Position numbers and translations under genes: made by a program. A stretch of DNA of 30,572 bases from Epulopiscium sp. Nele67-Bin004 (GTDB lineage Bacteria; Bacillota_A; Clostridia; Lachnospirales; Cellulosilyticaceae), in the NCBI GenBank assembly GCA_002007315.1, contig LNZQ01000051.1:1-30572 (forward strand), in the 5' to 3' direction. The notes beneath the pieces were generated by a model. It made no database searches. It was given only the letters and a program-made list of their open reading frames with translations, and was not told where the DNA came from. This document shows positions 14,947 to 23,165 of this stretch, one piece after another (positions within the stretch are counted from its first letter, which is position 1; each line of letters begins with the position of its first letter).

Positions 14947-15825
14947 TTACTCTTTAACTCCACCAACCATGATACCTTTAGTAAAGTATTTTTGGATGTA
15001 TGGATATACGATAATAACTGGAACCATTGATGCAACAATGATTGCATAAATAACTGTGTCTGCTGAATATGCCGCACTGTGTGCAGTCTTTGCAACTTCT
15101 TCTGCAAGTTGCTGTTGTTCGATAATCATCTTTCTCAAGTAAACTTGAAGTGGAGTTTTATCGATATCTCTGATAAGTACCATTGTCCAGAAGAAACCAT
15201 TCCATCTACCGATTGCATAGTAAAGAACTACTGTTACAAATGATGGTTTTGAAAGTGGTAAGAAAATATCAAAGAAAATTCTAAAGTCTGTTGCACCATC
15301 GATCATTGCTGATTCTTCTAGTGATTCAGGAATACCTTCAAAATAGTTTCTTAAAAGTATAATGTTAAATGCTTGAACCCCGAAAGCAAGAACGATACCG
15401 ATTTTGCTATCTACGATTCCTAATGCTTGATAGTTTAAGTACGCTGGAATCATACCTGCGTCAAACCACATTGTAAATACTAAAAGGAAGTTCCAAAATC
15501 TTCTTCCTGCTAATCTGTGTCTTGATAAAACATATGCACCTGGAGCTGATAAAAACATACTCCAAATAACCCCAAAAACTGTAAAATAAATTGTATTTCC
15601 ATAAGATTTCCAGAATACATCATCACCTAATACGAAAGTGTATGCATCAGTTGTAAATTCTTTTGGGAATAGTGTAACCATACCACGGTCTACCATTGCA
15701 CCTGAGCTTAGTGAGCTAGATAGAACGTAGATAAATGGATATAGCGAAATTATTCCTAGGATACCTAGCAATACATAAATAAACTTAGTGAATAAATCAT
15801 CACCTGACATTTTATTATTATTCAT
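14947..15825 (-). CDS. ABC sugar permease, YtcP/LplC/AlgM2-like
   Basis: A 292-residue inner-membrane permease with about six membrane segments. The first covers about 10-33, and the last segment ends IIVYPYIQKYFTKGIMVGGVKE, a typical C-terminus of this family. The EAA loop that contacts the ATPase is visible as ESLEESAMIDGATDFRIFFDIFLPLSKP (split across about 175-205). Together with the gene 12 bases upstream it forms the heterodimeric channel for oligosaccharides. No ATPase is encoded in the window. In this class a shared MsmX/UgpC-type ATPase encoded elsewhere is usual. The start has a perfect AGGAGGT. Confidence 0.9.
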   Translation of the reverse strand: MNNNKMSGDDLFTKFIYVLLGILGIISLYPFIYVLSSSLSSGAMVDRGMVTLFPKEFTTDAYTFVLGDDVFWKSYGNTIYFTVFGVIWSMFLSAPGAYVLSRHRLAGRRFWNFLLVFTMWFDAGMIPAYLNYQALGIVDSKIGIVLAFGVQAFNIILLRNYFEGIPESLEESAMIDGATDFRIFFDIFLPLSKPSFVTVVLYYAIGRWNGFFWTMVLIRDIDKTPLQVYLRKMIIEQQQLAEEVAKTAHSAAYSADTVIYAIIVASMVPVIIVYPYIQKYFTKGIMVGGVKE

Positions 15826-15837
15826 TGTCTCTACCTC

Positions 15838-16779
15838 CTACCATAATACTGTATCAGAAAGTTTTTTACTTATCGTGTTAGCTGCGATAACTAAAACAAA
15901 TCCGATTACTGAGTTGAATAAACCTGCTGCTGCTGCCATTGAGAAGTCACTACTTCCTGTTAGTCCCAAACGATAGATATAAGTACTTAAAACGTCTGCT
16001 GTATCGTATGTTACTGGTTGGTATAAAAGGATAACCCTTTCAAATCCAACTGATAATAAGTTACCAATTTTGATGATAAACATTGTGATAATTGTTGGTC
16101 CGATACCTGGTAAACTAACAAATCTCATTTGTTGAAGTTTTGTAGCACCGTCAACTCTCGCTGCTTCGTATTGCTCTGGTGAAATTGCACTTAAAGCTGC
16201 GAAGTAAACAATTGAACTAAAACCTACCTCTTTCCATACACCTGCTAAAATATAAACTGGTCTAAACCATTCAGGTTGCATTAAGAAATAGATACCTTCA
16301 TCTAAAATGCCAAGTTTCATTAAGAAAATATTGATAATACCTGTTTCTGGTTGTAAGAAAGAAACAACGATACCTGCTAAAATAACCTCTGATAAGAAGT
16401 GTGGTAAGAACATTATTGTTTGTACCCCACGTCTAAATAAACCATCTTTAACTTCGTTAAAGAATAATGCTAATATAATTGGTAGTGGGAATGTGAAAAT
16501 TAGAGAATACATACTAATCGCTATTGTATTGTTAAATGCTCTCCAAAAATACATTGACCCAGAACCACTGAATAGTTCTTTAAAGTTATCAAACCCAATC
16601 CAATCACTTCCTGAAATACCTCTAAACAGGTTGTAATCCTGGAACGCTATCACTAGCCCTCCCATTGGCTTGTATGCAAATAAAAATAACCATATCATTA
16701 ATGGTGCCATTAAGACATAAAGTCTCCAGTTGGCTTCCACCATCTTGGCAAAATTTGATTTTGACTTCTTATTTTCCAT
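15838..16779 (-). CDS. ABC sugar permease, LplB/AlgM1-like
   Basis: A 313-residue permease. Typical family N-terminus WRLYVLMAPLMIWLFLFAYKPMGGLVIAFQDY (split near 18-49), about six membrane segments, and an EAA loop EQYEAARVDGATKLQQMRFV followed by SLPGI. It partners with the permease gene 12 bases downstream. The size and order (LplB-type, then LplC-type, with large lipoprotein binding proteins nearby) match the AlgM1/AlgM2 alginate importer of Sphingomonas and the Lpl/Ytc systems of Bacilli. Its mRNA is separated from the upstream SDR by a GC-rich hairpin at 16844-16870, which may set its level relative to the binding protein and SDR. Confidence 0.9.
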   Translation of the reverse strand: MENKKSKSNFAKMVEANWRLYVLMAPLMIWLFLFAYKPMGGLVIAFQDYNLFRGISGSDWIGFDNFKELFSGSGSMYFWRAFNNTIAISMYSLIFTFPLPIILALFFNEVKDGLFRRGVQTIMFLPHFLSEVILAGIVVSFLQPETGIINIFLMKLGILDEGIYFLMQPEWFRPVYILAGVWKEVGFSSIVYFAALSAISPEQYEAARVDGATKLQQMRFVSLPGIGPTIITMFIIKIGNLLSVGFERVILLYQPVTYDTADVLSTYIYRLGLTGSSDFSMAAAAGLFNSVIGFVLVIAANTISKKLSDTVLW

Positions 16780-16843
16780 TACCTCACCTCTTTTTTTTAT
16801 TTTTGTTACCCTCTAAGTTTCCTTGTTGGCAGACATTATTAAA

Positions 16844-16870
16844 GACGGGCTAGCTGTCGCATAGCCCGCC
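16844..16870 (-). terminator. Intercistronic GC-rich hairpin (partial terminator or processing site)
   Basis: GACGGGCTA (16844-16852) pairs with TAGCCCGCC (16862-16870) at eight of nine positions with a 9-base loop. On the minus strand only TTT follows, so full termination is unlikely. A read-through attenuator or mRNA-stabilising stem between the SDR and the permeases is more likely. Confidence 0.55.
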
Positions 16871-16880
16871 CAAAAAGATC

Positions 16881-17636
16881 TTATCTAAAGTCTTGCCCAC
16901 CATTGATTTGAATTACTTCACCTGTAAGGAAAGATGCTTTGTCTGATACTAAAAATTCGATTACTGTTGCAACTTCTTTTGGCTCTCCAAGACGTTTCAT
17001 AAGGATAGAGTTTTTCCATCCATCAACGATACTTCTGTCAGTAGCTGCGTGGAAAGGAGTGTCAATTGTTCCTGGAGAAACAGCGTTTACTCTGATTCCG
17101 TCTGGTGCTAAATCTTTTGCCATGCTGATAGTCATGTTTAATACTGCTGCTTTAGAAGCTCCGTAGATACCAGCTCCTGGTCCACCACCATTGTATGATG
17201 CGATTGACGCATAGTTGATGATTGATGGGCTGTTTTCGCCTTCAACAACAGCTTCTTTAAGGAAAGGAATAGCTGCACGAGTTGCGAATAATACGCTATC
17301 AAGGTTAAGAGCCATAACTTTGCGATAGAATTCAGTTTCCATCACTTCGTATCTTTGTCTTCCACCAAGACCACCAACGTTGTTTACTAGAACGTCGATT
17401 TTTCCATATTTTTCACCAACAGATTTTACTGCTTTGTCAGTATCTTCTTCGTTTGTCGCGTCAGCTTTAACGTATTCTGCTTCGATTCCTTGATCTTGTA
17501 AAGTTTTTACTGCTTCTGCACCGATGTCATCAAAAAGACCAGTTACTACTACTGTGTAACCTGCTTTTCCTAATTCTTCTGCTACTGTTAAACCAATTCC
17601 TGATGTTGCTCCTGTAATTAATGCAATTTTTTTCAT
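16881..17636 (-). CDS. SDR oxidoreductase, probable DEH reductase
   Basis: A 251-residue short-chain dehydrogenase. It has the Rossmann motif TGATSGIG (8-15), NNVGG (85-89) and the catalytic S144, Y158 and K162. Diagnostic segments are GGPGAGIYGASKA around the active site and VSPGTIDTPFHAATD after it. As I recall them, these match the alginate-pathway reductase of Sphingomonas (A1-R type), which reduces 4-deoxy-L-erythro-5-hexoseulose uronate (DEH) to 2-keto-3-deoxygluconate. A KduD- or FabG-like role is the alternative. Cofactor preference cannot be read safely. Its place between the binding protein and the permeases, with KdgF and two lyases downstream, supports the DEH assignment. The start follows AGAGGAAAG. 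Confidence 0.82.
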   Translation of the reverse strand: MKKIALITGATSGIGLTVAEELGKAGYTVVVTGLFDDIGAEAVKTLQDQGIEAEYVKADATNEEDTDKAVKSVGEKYGKIDVLVNNVGGLGGRQRYEVMETEFYRKVMALNLDSVLFATRAAIPFLKEAVVEGENSPSIINYASIASYNGGGPGAGIYGASKAAVLNMTISMAKDLAPDGIRVNAVSPGTIDTPFHAATDRSIVDGWKNSILMKRLGEPKEVATVIEFLVSDKASFLTGEVIQINGGQDFR

Positions 17637-17674
17637 CTTTTACTTTCCTCTTTCTTTTCCTAAATTTATATAAA

Positions 17675-17708
17675 TAATATGAGAGAAGCAAGTTCTCCCA
17701 TAGTATTA
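17675..17708 (-). other. Intercistronic hairpin between binding protein and SDR
   Basis: TAATATGAGAGAA and the downstream TTCTCCCATAGTATTA form an imperfect stem around the loop GCAAG. There is no T-run. It is probably a 3' stabiliser for the binding-protein message, as is common after the first gene of ABC operons. Confidence 0.45.
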
Positions 17709-17742
17709 TCCGATTGTTATCCAAGAAAAATTATTCTAGGTA

Positions 17743-19431
17743 TTAGTTTCCTGCGATTTCTAGGTAACTTGTATAAGCTTCTTGGTAAGCATTTACTAAT
17801 TCGCTAATTCCTAATAGCTCACATTGTGCTAAATAAGTGTCCCACTCTTGGTATACAAGATCTGGAGAACCCATAATCCATTTCATAGTCATTTCATCTT
17901 GGTATGCTACGATGTTTGCTCTTTTCGAGTCAATTACTGCTTTTTGAGCTTCATTAAACACTAGTGGTGGCATTTGAAGAACTGAGAAATCACTACTATT
18001 ATATAAGTCTACCCCTGCACGCCCGATTTCGTGTGTCCATTGATATTCATAGTCGTAATCCATCCAGTATCCATGTTTAAGTTGTGCACCCATTTCAGAC
18101 TCTAGGAATGTGTTAACTGCAACATCTCCATTTAAAACTTCATCTGTAAATGTTGGGTGTCCGTCAACTAGCTCATAACTGATACCTTCAACCCCATAGT
18201 TACTGATAATACGTCCATAGTCTGAGAAGAAGTAATCCATGTAAGCAAATGCTTCTTCTGGACTTTTACAACTTGAAGAAACTGCCCAACCGTCTGGTCT
18301 AACTTTTAGACGTGCATGCTCTTCCCATTGGTTTCCGTTTTCAGTAATAGGTGGTGCAAATACTTCAAAAGCAAATCCATCTATACCTGTAACAGTATCG
18401 TTGTATGCTGATGTAGAAGCAACCCACTCATGTGTAACCCCACCGATATCTCCTGGAAGATACTCACGACGTGCAGCATTTCCTTTTGTAAAGATTTCTT
18501 TATCGATCAGCCCCATGTCATACCATCTTGAAAGTTCATAGATAGCATCTCTAAACTCATCTGCTGTCCAAGCGTGATATACTGAACCGTCTTCAACTGG
18601 GATAACACGCTCTGTTGATGCATCTTGCCCATAACATCTAGCATCCCATAAGTTTACTAGACGCATCATTTCAGTGTATTTATCGTTGAAATATGGAATT
18701 TCATCGTTTAATCCATTTCCATTTGGATCGTCATCTCTAAACGCAATAAGAACATCTTCAAGTTCTTGTACTGTTGTAGGAACTTCTAATCCTAAGTTAT
18801 CTAACCAATCCGTACGAATAAACCAAGTACGTGCTGTGTCACCATCTTGAATGTAAGGAATGTGATAAATATTTCCGTCATATGCAGTTATAACCGCTTC
18901 AACGTCTGGGTTAGCATCTAAATATGCTTTAAAGTTTGGTAAGTAATCCCAATACTCATTTAAAGGAATGAAAGCTCCGTCTGGACCATACTCCATAAAG
19001 TAAGTTGTGATGTTGTTTCCACCATATATATCATCTGGGAATCTATCAACCGCTGCAAGTTGGAATTGCTCAACTGAGTTTGTACCAACTATGTTACCAG
19101 TATTTTTTAACGTCATGTTTGTAATGTTAGCCATTTCTTGGAATACTGGCCAAGTTTCATCAAACACATACATATCTCTTGCATGATAGTGGAATTTAAG
19201 TTCTAATGGTGATGATAACGGGAAATCCACCCCCATCGGAGATCCATATTGATCTGTGTAAACTTCTCCCGAAGAACTACCACTTGAAGAACTAGAGCTT
19301 GAAGAACTAGAGCTTGAGCTTGAAGAAGAGCTACTACTTGAACTGCTTGAACTACCACCGTCACTGCTACACCCTGTTAGTGATGCGATTCCTAAACTCG
19401 CAATAAGCAGTACTGCAAAACTTTTTCTCAT
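17743..19431 (-). CDS. Oligosaccharide-binding lipoprotein, AlgQ/LplA-like (copy 1)
   Basis: A 562-residue ABC solute-binding protein. The lipobox SLTGCSS (Cys21) anchors it. A nearly pure Ser linker (about 27-54) follows, then the large two-lobed domain. FRDDDPNGNGLNDEIPYF (231-248) contains an EF-hand-like calcium loop D235-N237-N239-D243-E244. The same kind of loop is a recognised feature of AlgQ1 and AlgQ2, the alginate-oligosaccharide-binding proteins. Length and domain plan fit that family better than ordinary 420-residue sugar binders. It heads the SDR-permease-lyase-kdgF operon behind its own promoter, with GGGAGG before the start. It is closely similar to the protein at 19912-21612 over most of its length. 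Confidence 0.9.
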   Translation of the reverse strand: MRKSFAVLLIASLGIASLTGCSSDGGSSSSSSSSSSSSSSSSSSSSSSSSGSSSGEVYTDQYGSPMGVDFPLSSPLELKFHYHARDMYVFDETWPVFQEMANITNMTLKNTGNIVGTNSVEQFQLAAVDRFPDDIYGGNNITTYFMEYGPDGAFIPLNEYWDYLPNFKAYLDANPDVEAVITAYDGNIYHIPYIQDGDTARTWFIRTDWLDNLGLEVPTTVQELEDVLIAFRDDDPNGNGLNDEIPYFNDKYTEMMRLVNLWDARCYGQDASTERVIPVEDGSVYHAWTADEFRDAIYELSRWYDMGLIDKEIFTKGNAARREYLPGDIGGVTHEWVASTSAYNDTVTGIDGFAFEVFAPPITENGNQWEEHARLKVRPDGWAVSSSCKSPEEAFAYMDYFFSDYGRIISNYGVEGISYELVDGHPTFTDEVLNGDVAVNTFLESEMGAQLKHGYWMDYDYEYQWTHEIGRAGVDLYNSSDFSVLQMPPLVFNEAQKAVIDSKRANIVAYQDEMTMKWIMGSPDLVYQEWDTYLAQCELLGISELVNAYQEAYTSYLEIAGN

Positions 19432-19506
19432 AATTTATTCCTCCCTTAGGTTTGTTTGTTTAAATTTATTAATTCTCTAAGGTAGTTCTATGACATTTTC
19501 GGTTTT

Positions 19507-19535
19507 TATATACAATTTTCCGTTAACTAAATCAA
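19507..19535 (-). promoter_or_regulatory. Predicted promoter of the uronate operon
   Basis: On the minus strand, TTGATT (19530-19535) and TATATA (19507-19512) are separated by 17 bases. The transcript would start near 19500 and have a leader of about 70 bases before the binding-protein gene. Confidence 0.5.
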
Positions 19536-19634
19536 ATTAGAATTAATTAACAGACAACTTTAATACACATCTTATACAAGGAAAAAGATGTTAACGTGAG
19601 ATTAGTTGGGAATTATTATGTAAAAACCTTAAAA

Positions 19635-19649
19635 GTTGTATAGAACAAC
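19635..19649. promoter_or_regulatory. Candidate operator palindrome
   Basis: GTTGTATAGAACAAC has 5-bp inverted arms and resembles GntR/FadR-type sites with a TTGTAT core, a family that often controls uronate genes. It lies about 100 bases upstream of the -35. A second inverted repeat lies at 19567-19591. No regulator gene is present in the window. Confidence 0.3.
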
Positions 19650-19838
19650 CTATCCTAATTTCATATATTCCAATCGCTTTGATATATACGAATTAATTAT
19701 ATTATACAAGAGACTCTTCACATTGTCAATACATACGTAATCTTTTTCACAACTTTTTTTGTGTATTGGTATCAAAATTATGGTTTTATACCTATTAAAG
19801 GAAATTTCTGGTACAATCGCCATAAAATTATACACAAA

Positions 19839-19892
19839 AAAAGCCCCAAATTCGCCTTGTACATTTGACAAATATTTGACGATAGGGGTTTT
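19839..19892 (-). terminator. Terminator of the second binding-protein gene
   Basis: On the minus strand AAAACCCC pairs with GGGG plus T-run (one bulged C), with an inner TCGTC/GGCGA stem closing a large loop, then GGGGCTTTTTTT. It lies just after the stop at 19912. Confidence 0.6.
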
Positions 19893-19911
19893 AAAACTGT
19901 TAGATAAATTG

Positions 19912-21612
19912 TTAGTTGATTAATGATAAATATGTTGTGTATGCCTCTTGATATGTGTCAAGAAGTTCTTGAAGTCCAAGTTTTTCAAGCTCTGCAAGGT
20001 AAGTGTCCCACTCTGCATCAATCAAACTTGGGTCACCTAGTATCCACTTTTGCACCATTTCATTTGTATACATGTTTATTCCTGCAAGTTTTGTATCAAT
20101 CACCTTCTTTTGTTCAACATTCCAAGGAAGTGGCGGCAATTGGAGCACAGAATAGTCATTTTGTGTATATAAGTCAACACCTGCACGCCCAACTTCATGT
20201 GTCCATTGATATTCATATTCATAATCCATTAAATAACCATGTTTAAGTTGTGTACCAATATATCTTTCTAAAAAGATATTTACTGCAACATTTTCATCAT
20301 TGTTAAGCACATAGTCATTAAAAGTCGGTTGCCCTTCAATCATTTCATATGTTAACCCTTCAACGCCATAGTTGCTTAGTATTTGCCCATAATCAGAATA
20401 AATATAATCCATATATGCAAGAGCAACCTCGGGATCGCTACAGTTTGTTGAAACTGCCCACCCATCTGGTTTAACTCTAAGTCTTGAGTGTTCTTCCCAC
20501 TGGTTTCCTGTGTCGGTAATGGGGGGTGCAATTATCTCAAACTTAAATCCATCTATATCAACAGCATCATTATACGCTGATGTTGATGGCGTCCACTCAT
20601 GCGTCATTCCTCCTATATCTTTTGGCAAATATTCAACACGTGCTGCAACACCTTTTGTAAATATTTCTTTGTCGATAAGCCCCATATCATACCAACGTGA
20701 TAAGTTTTGCACCCCTTCTTTAAACTCATCTTGCACCCAAGCATGATAAACAGTACCATCTTCACGAGGAATAACTTTTTCAACATAACTATCCATACCA
20801 TAACAACGTGCGTCCCATAAATTTACAAGTCGCATCATCTCCATCCAATTATCATTAAAATATGGAATTTCATCTTTTATACCGTTCCCATTTGGATCAT
20901 CATCTCTAAACGCAATTAAAACTTCTTCAAGTTGTTCAACTGTTTCTGGAACTTCAAGCCCCAAATTGTCTAGCCAATCTGTACGCATAAAATATGTTCG
21001 TGCAACTCCCCCTGATTGTATATATGGTATGTGGTATATGTTGCCGTCCCATGCCGTAATCGTTGCTTCAACATCTGGATTTTCGTCTAAATATGCTCTA
21101 AAGTTTGGCACATAGTCCCAATAATCACTTATTGCTACAAATGCACCTTCTGGTCCATATTGCATAAAGTATGACGCAATGTTATCCCCGCCATAAATAT
21201 CCGACGGAAACCCATCAACCGCTTGAAGTTGCAGTTGTTCAACTGAATTTGTACCTATAGGATTTGCCGTGTTTTTTAAAAATACATTTGTAATTTGTGC
21301 CATTTCCTGAAATACTGGCCAATCTTCATCAAATGCATACATGTTTCTAGCGTGGTAGTGAAAAGTTAATTGTTGCGGTTCATTTAAAGGAAAGTTTAGC
21401 CCCATAGGAGAACCATATTCATCTATCCAATTGCCTGCGGATACTGCTAACTCAGTTGAAGTGCTGTTTGAAGTGTTTGAGTTTGTGTTAGAAGAACTAC
21501 TAGAATTGTTATTTGAGTTACTTAAAGTGGTATTTGAACTGTCCGAGCTACACCCTATTAAGGAAGTAACTGTTAAACTTGTTAGTAAAAACGTTATAAA
21601 ACTTTTTCTCAT
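19912..21612 (-). CDS. Oligosaccharide-binding lipoprotein, AlgQ/LplA-like (copy 2)
   Basis: A 566-residue paralogue of the 17743-19431 protein, with the lipobox SLIGCSS, an Asn/Ser/Thr linker instead of pure Ser, and the same calcium loop (FRDDDPNGNGIKDEIPYF). Conserved blocks such as LVNLWDARCYG, HEWTPSTSAYNDA and YEYQWTHEVGRAGVDLY run through both. An upstream ATG (21633) is in frame, but the ribosome site AGGGGGG lies between the two, so the start at 21612 is preferred. It has its own terminator, so it is separate from the operon. Two binding proteins for one permease pair recalls AlgQ1/AlgQ2, and different chain lengths or compositions may be bound. Confidence 0.9.
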   Translation of the reverse strand: MRKSFITFLLTSLTVTSLIGCSSDSSNTTLSNSNNNSSSSSNTNSNTSNSTSTELAVSAGNWIDEYGSPMGLNFPLNEPQQLTFHYHARNMYAFDEDWPVFQEMAQITNVFLKNTANPIGTNSVEQLQLQAVDGFPSDIYGGDNIASYFMQYGPEGAFVAISDYWDYVPNFRAYLDENPDVEATITAWDGNIYHIPYIQSGGVARTYFMRTDWLDNLGLEVPETVEQLEEVLIAFRDDDPNGNGIKDEIPYFNDNWMEMMRLVNLWDARCYGMDSYVEKVIPREDGTVYHAWVQDEFKEGVQNLSRWYDMGLIDKEIFTKGVAARVEYLPKDIGGMTHEWTPSTSAYNDAVDIDGFKFEIIAPPITDTGNQWEEHSRLRVKPDGWAVSTNCSDPEVALAYMDYIYSDYGQILSNYGVEGLTYEMIEGQPTFNDYVLNNDENVAVNIFLERYIGTQLKHGYLMDYEYEYQWTHEVGRAGVDLYTQNDYSVLQLPPLPWNVEQKKVIDTKLAGINMYTNEMVQKWILGDPSLIDAEWDTYLAELEKLGLQELLDTYQEAYTTYLSLIN

Positions 21613-21624
21613 ACAATCCCCCCT

Positions 21625-21674
21625 AAAAAACAAAAAGAGGATAACAAATAATATACACTATTTATTATCCTCTT
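21625..21674 (-). terminator. Strong terminator abutting the ribosome site of binding protein 2
   Basis: AAGAGGATAA (21635-21644) pairs perfectly with TTATCCTCTT (21665-21674), and inner AAATA/TATTT pairs extend the stem. On the minus strand TTTTTGTTTTTT follows, and the G-rich ribosome site of the next gene begins immediately after. It ends the MATE transcript, but it also sits in the only possible leader of the binding-protein gene, so it may act as an attenuator. Confidence 0.75.
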
Positions 21675-21710
21675 ACATTTTTTTCCAATAATCATAACTA
21701 TATTGTATAA

Positions 21711-23144
21711 TTAATTAAGATTATTGTCAATACCTTTATTCAATTTTGATGAAAATCTAGCATTAAACTTTTTAACTGGTGATATATATGATCCATCTGC
21801 AACAGCTGCAATATCTTTTCGTCTAAATATTACTAACGAGAACGAGAACATCGCACTTAGTATGTTACTTATTAACATTGCATACCAAATTGCACTTTCA
21901 TTTAATGCCAATGCTGGCAACGTAAGTATTGCTAATGTTGGTAGTCTAAATACATAAATTCTCATTAGACTTATAAGCAAGTTGTAGCCAGTGAGTGCCG
22001 TTCCTTGAAACACCCCAAGTGATAGTTCCGTTATTGCCCATGGTATAACAGAGATAGTATAGATACCCATTGCGTTTACCATGTGTTGATACGTTGGGTC
22101 AGTCGTTTCTAAGAACATTTTTGCAATTTGTGCTCTAAACGGAACTACGCACAACGCACAAACGCAAGCAAAAGCTATGGCCATAACAACCCCTTTTTGT
22201 ATAACTTCTTTAACACGGTCGATATTTTTTGCTCCAAGATTTTGAGCCACAATTACTGATATCCCTGTCCCTACTGCTGATGTCATCTTAAAAATTACTG
22301 TATTTACTTTGTTTGTAAGACCATATGCGGCAAGAACTGGCTCACCAAATTCAACAATATACCCATTTATCAATACAAATCCATATGAAACCATAGATTT
22401 TTCAAGTATAAGCGGTATCGCAACAATCAAAATACCTTTTATTACTGGCATTCTAATTTTAGCTTTTTTGATATCTACAAGTGGATCTTTGAAAAATAGT
22501 GCTAAAATAGGTGGAACAGAACATAAAACTTTTGCTAGTAAAGTTGAAAGTGCAACCCCTATAATCCCCATGTTAAATACAAATATGAATATAGCTGAAA
22601 ATATAATTTTTAATATAAGCGACCACATATTGATTTTCATAGTAGCTTTTGTGTCCCCTTGGGCACGTCTAATTGCCATATAAACTAACGTCAAAAACCA
22701 GAACGGTTCTGTTAATGCGATAATTCTAAAATAGTTTTCTGCTGCACCAAGAATATTTTCTGTTGCCGATGCATGTATTAAAATTTGCTTTGCAAAAATA
22801 CAACTTCCAATACCCATAATACAACCAATAACTAATGCAATAATTGATAGTTGCTCCATTGTATTTGACACTTTTTCGTCATCTTTTTGCCCGAGATACC
22901 GTCCAACCAAACTTCCCCCTGCAATCGAAAGCCCCACACCAACAGCATTTATCGTTTCATAAATCGGGCTAACAAATGTAACCGCTGCAACTTCAAGACT
23001 TCCAATACTCGATACAAACCAACTGTCTATAATTCCATAAAATCCGTCTATAAAGTTTGTAATAATAATCGGTATACTAATCCAAACAATTATAGACAAT
23101 ATATTACCATTTAATATATCAGTATCTTTATTTAGTTTTAACAA
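21711..23144 (-). CDS. MATE family multidrug/sodium antiporter
   Basis: A roughly 477-residue inner-membrane transporter of the MATE (DinF/NorM-like) type with about 12 membrane segments in two similar halves. Family features are the N-terminal ILNGNILSIIVWISIPI, FYGIIDSWFVSSIGSLEVAAV, and the second-half counterpart AAYGLTNKVNTVIF. Substrate is unknown; MATE proteins export cationic drugs or metabolites, or lipid-linked compounds in some relatives. The in-frame ATG at 23159 has no ribosome site, whereas GGGGGG is followed after seven bases by TTG at 23144, so TTG is taken as the start. It begins about 20 bases after manA and shares its promoter. Confidence 0.85.
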   Translation of the reverse strand: MLKLNKDTDILNGNILSIIVWISIPIIITNFIDGFYGIIDSWFVSSIGSLEVAAVTFVSPIYETINAVGVGLSIAGGSLVGRYLGQKDDEKVSNTMEQLSIIALVIGCIMGIGSCIFAKQILIHASATENILGAAENYFRIIALTEPFWFLTLVYMAIRRAQGDTKATMKINMWSLILKIIFSAIFIFVFNMGIIGVALSTLLAKVLCSVPPILALFFKDPLVDIKKAKIRMPVIKGILIVAIPLILEKSMVSYGFVLINGYIVEFGEPVLAAYGLTNKVNTVIFKMTSAVGTGISVIVAQNLGAKNIDRVKEVIQKGVVMAIAFACVCALCVVPFRAQIAKMFLETTDPTYQHMVNAMGIYTISVIPWAITELSLGVFQGTALTGYNLLISLMRIYVFRLPTLAILTLPALALNESAIWYAMLISNILSAMFSFSLVIFRRKDIAAVADGSYISPVKKFNARFSSKLNKGIDNNLN

Positions 23145-23165
23145 TTTATTTCCCCCCATTTTATT

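Larger units (their letters stand above)
19432..19911. other. 480-bp region between the two binding-protein genes
   Basis: It contains the predicted promoter of copy 1 (19507-19535), an inverted repeat ACATCTT/AAGATGT (19567-19591), a palindrome (19635-19649) and the terminator of copy 2 (19839-19892). A 73-codon minus-strand reading frame at 19650-19871 overlaps the terminator and is not considered real. Confidence 0.6.

Noticed and set aside
19650..19871. 73-codon minus-strand ORF between the two binding-protein genes
   Set aside because: It overlaps the terminator of the second binding-protein gene, has no good ribosome site, and its sequence looks like translated intergenic DNA.
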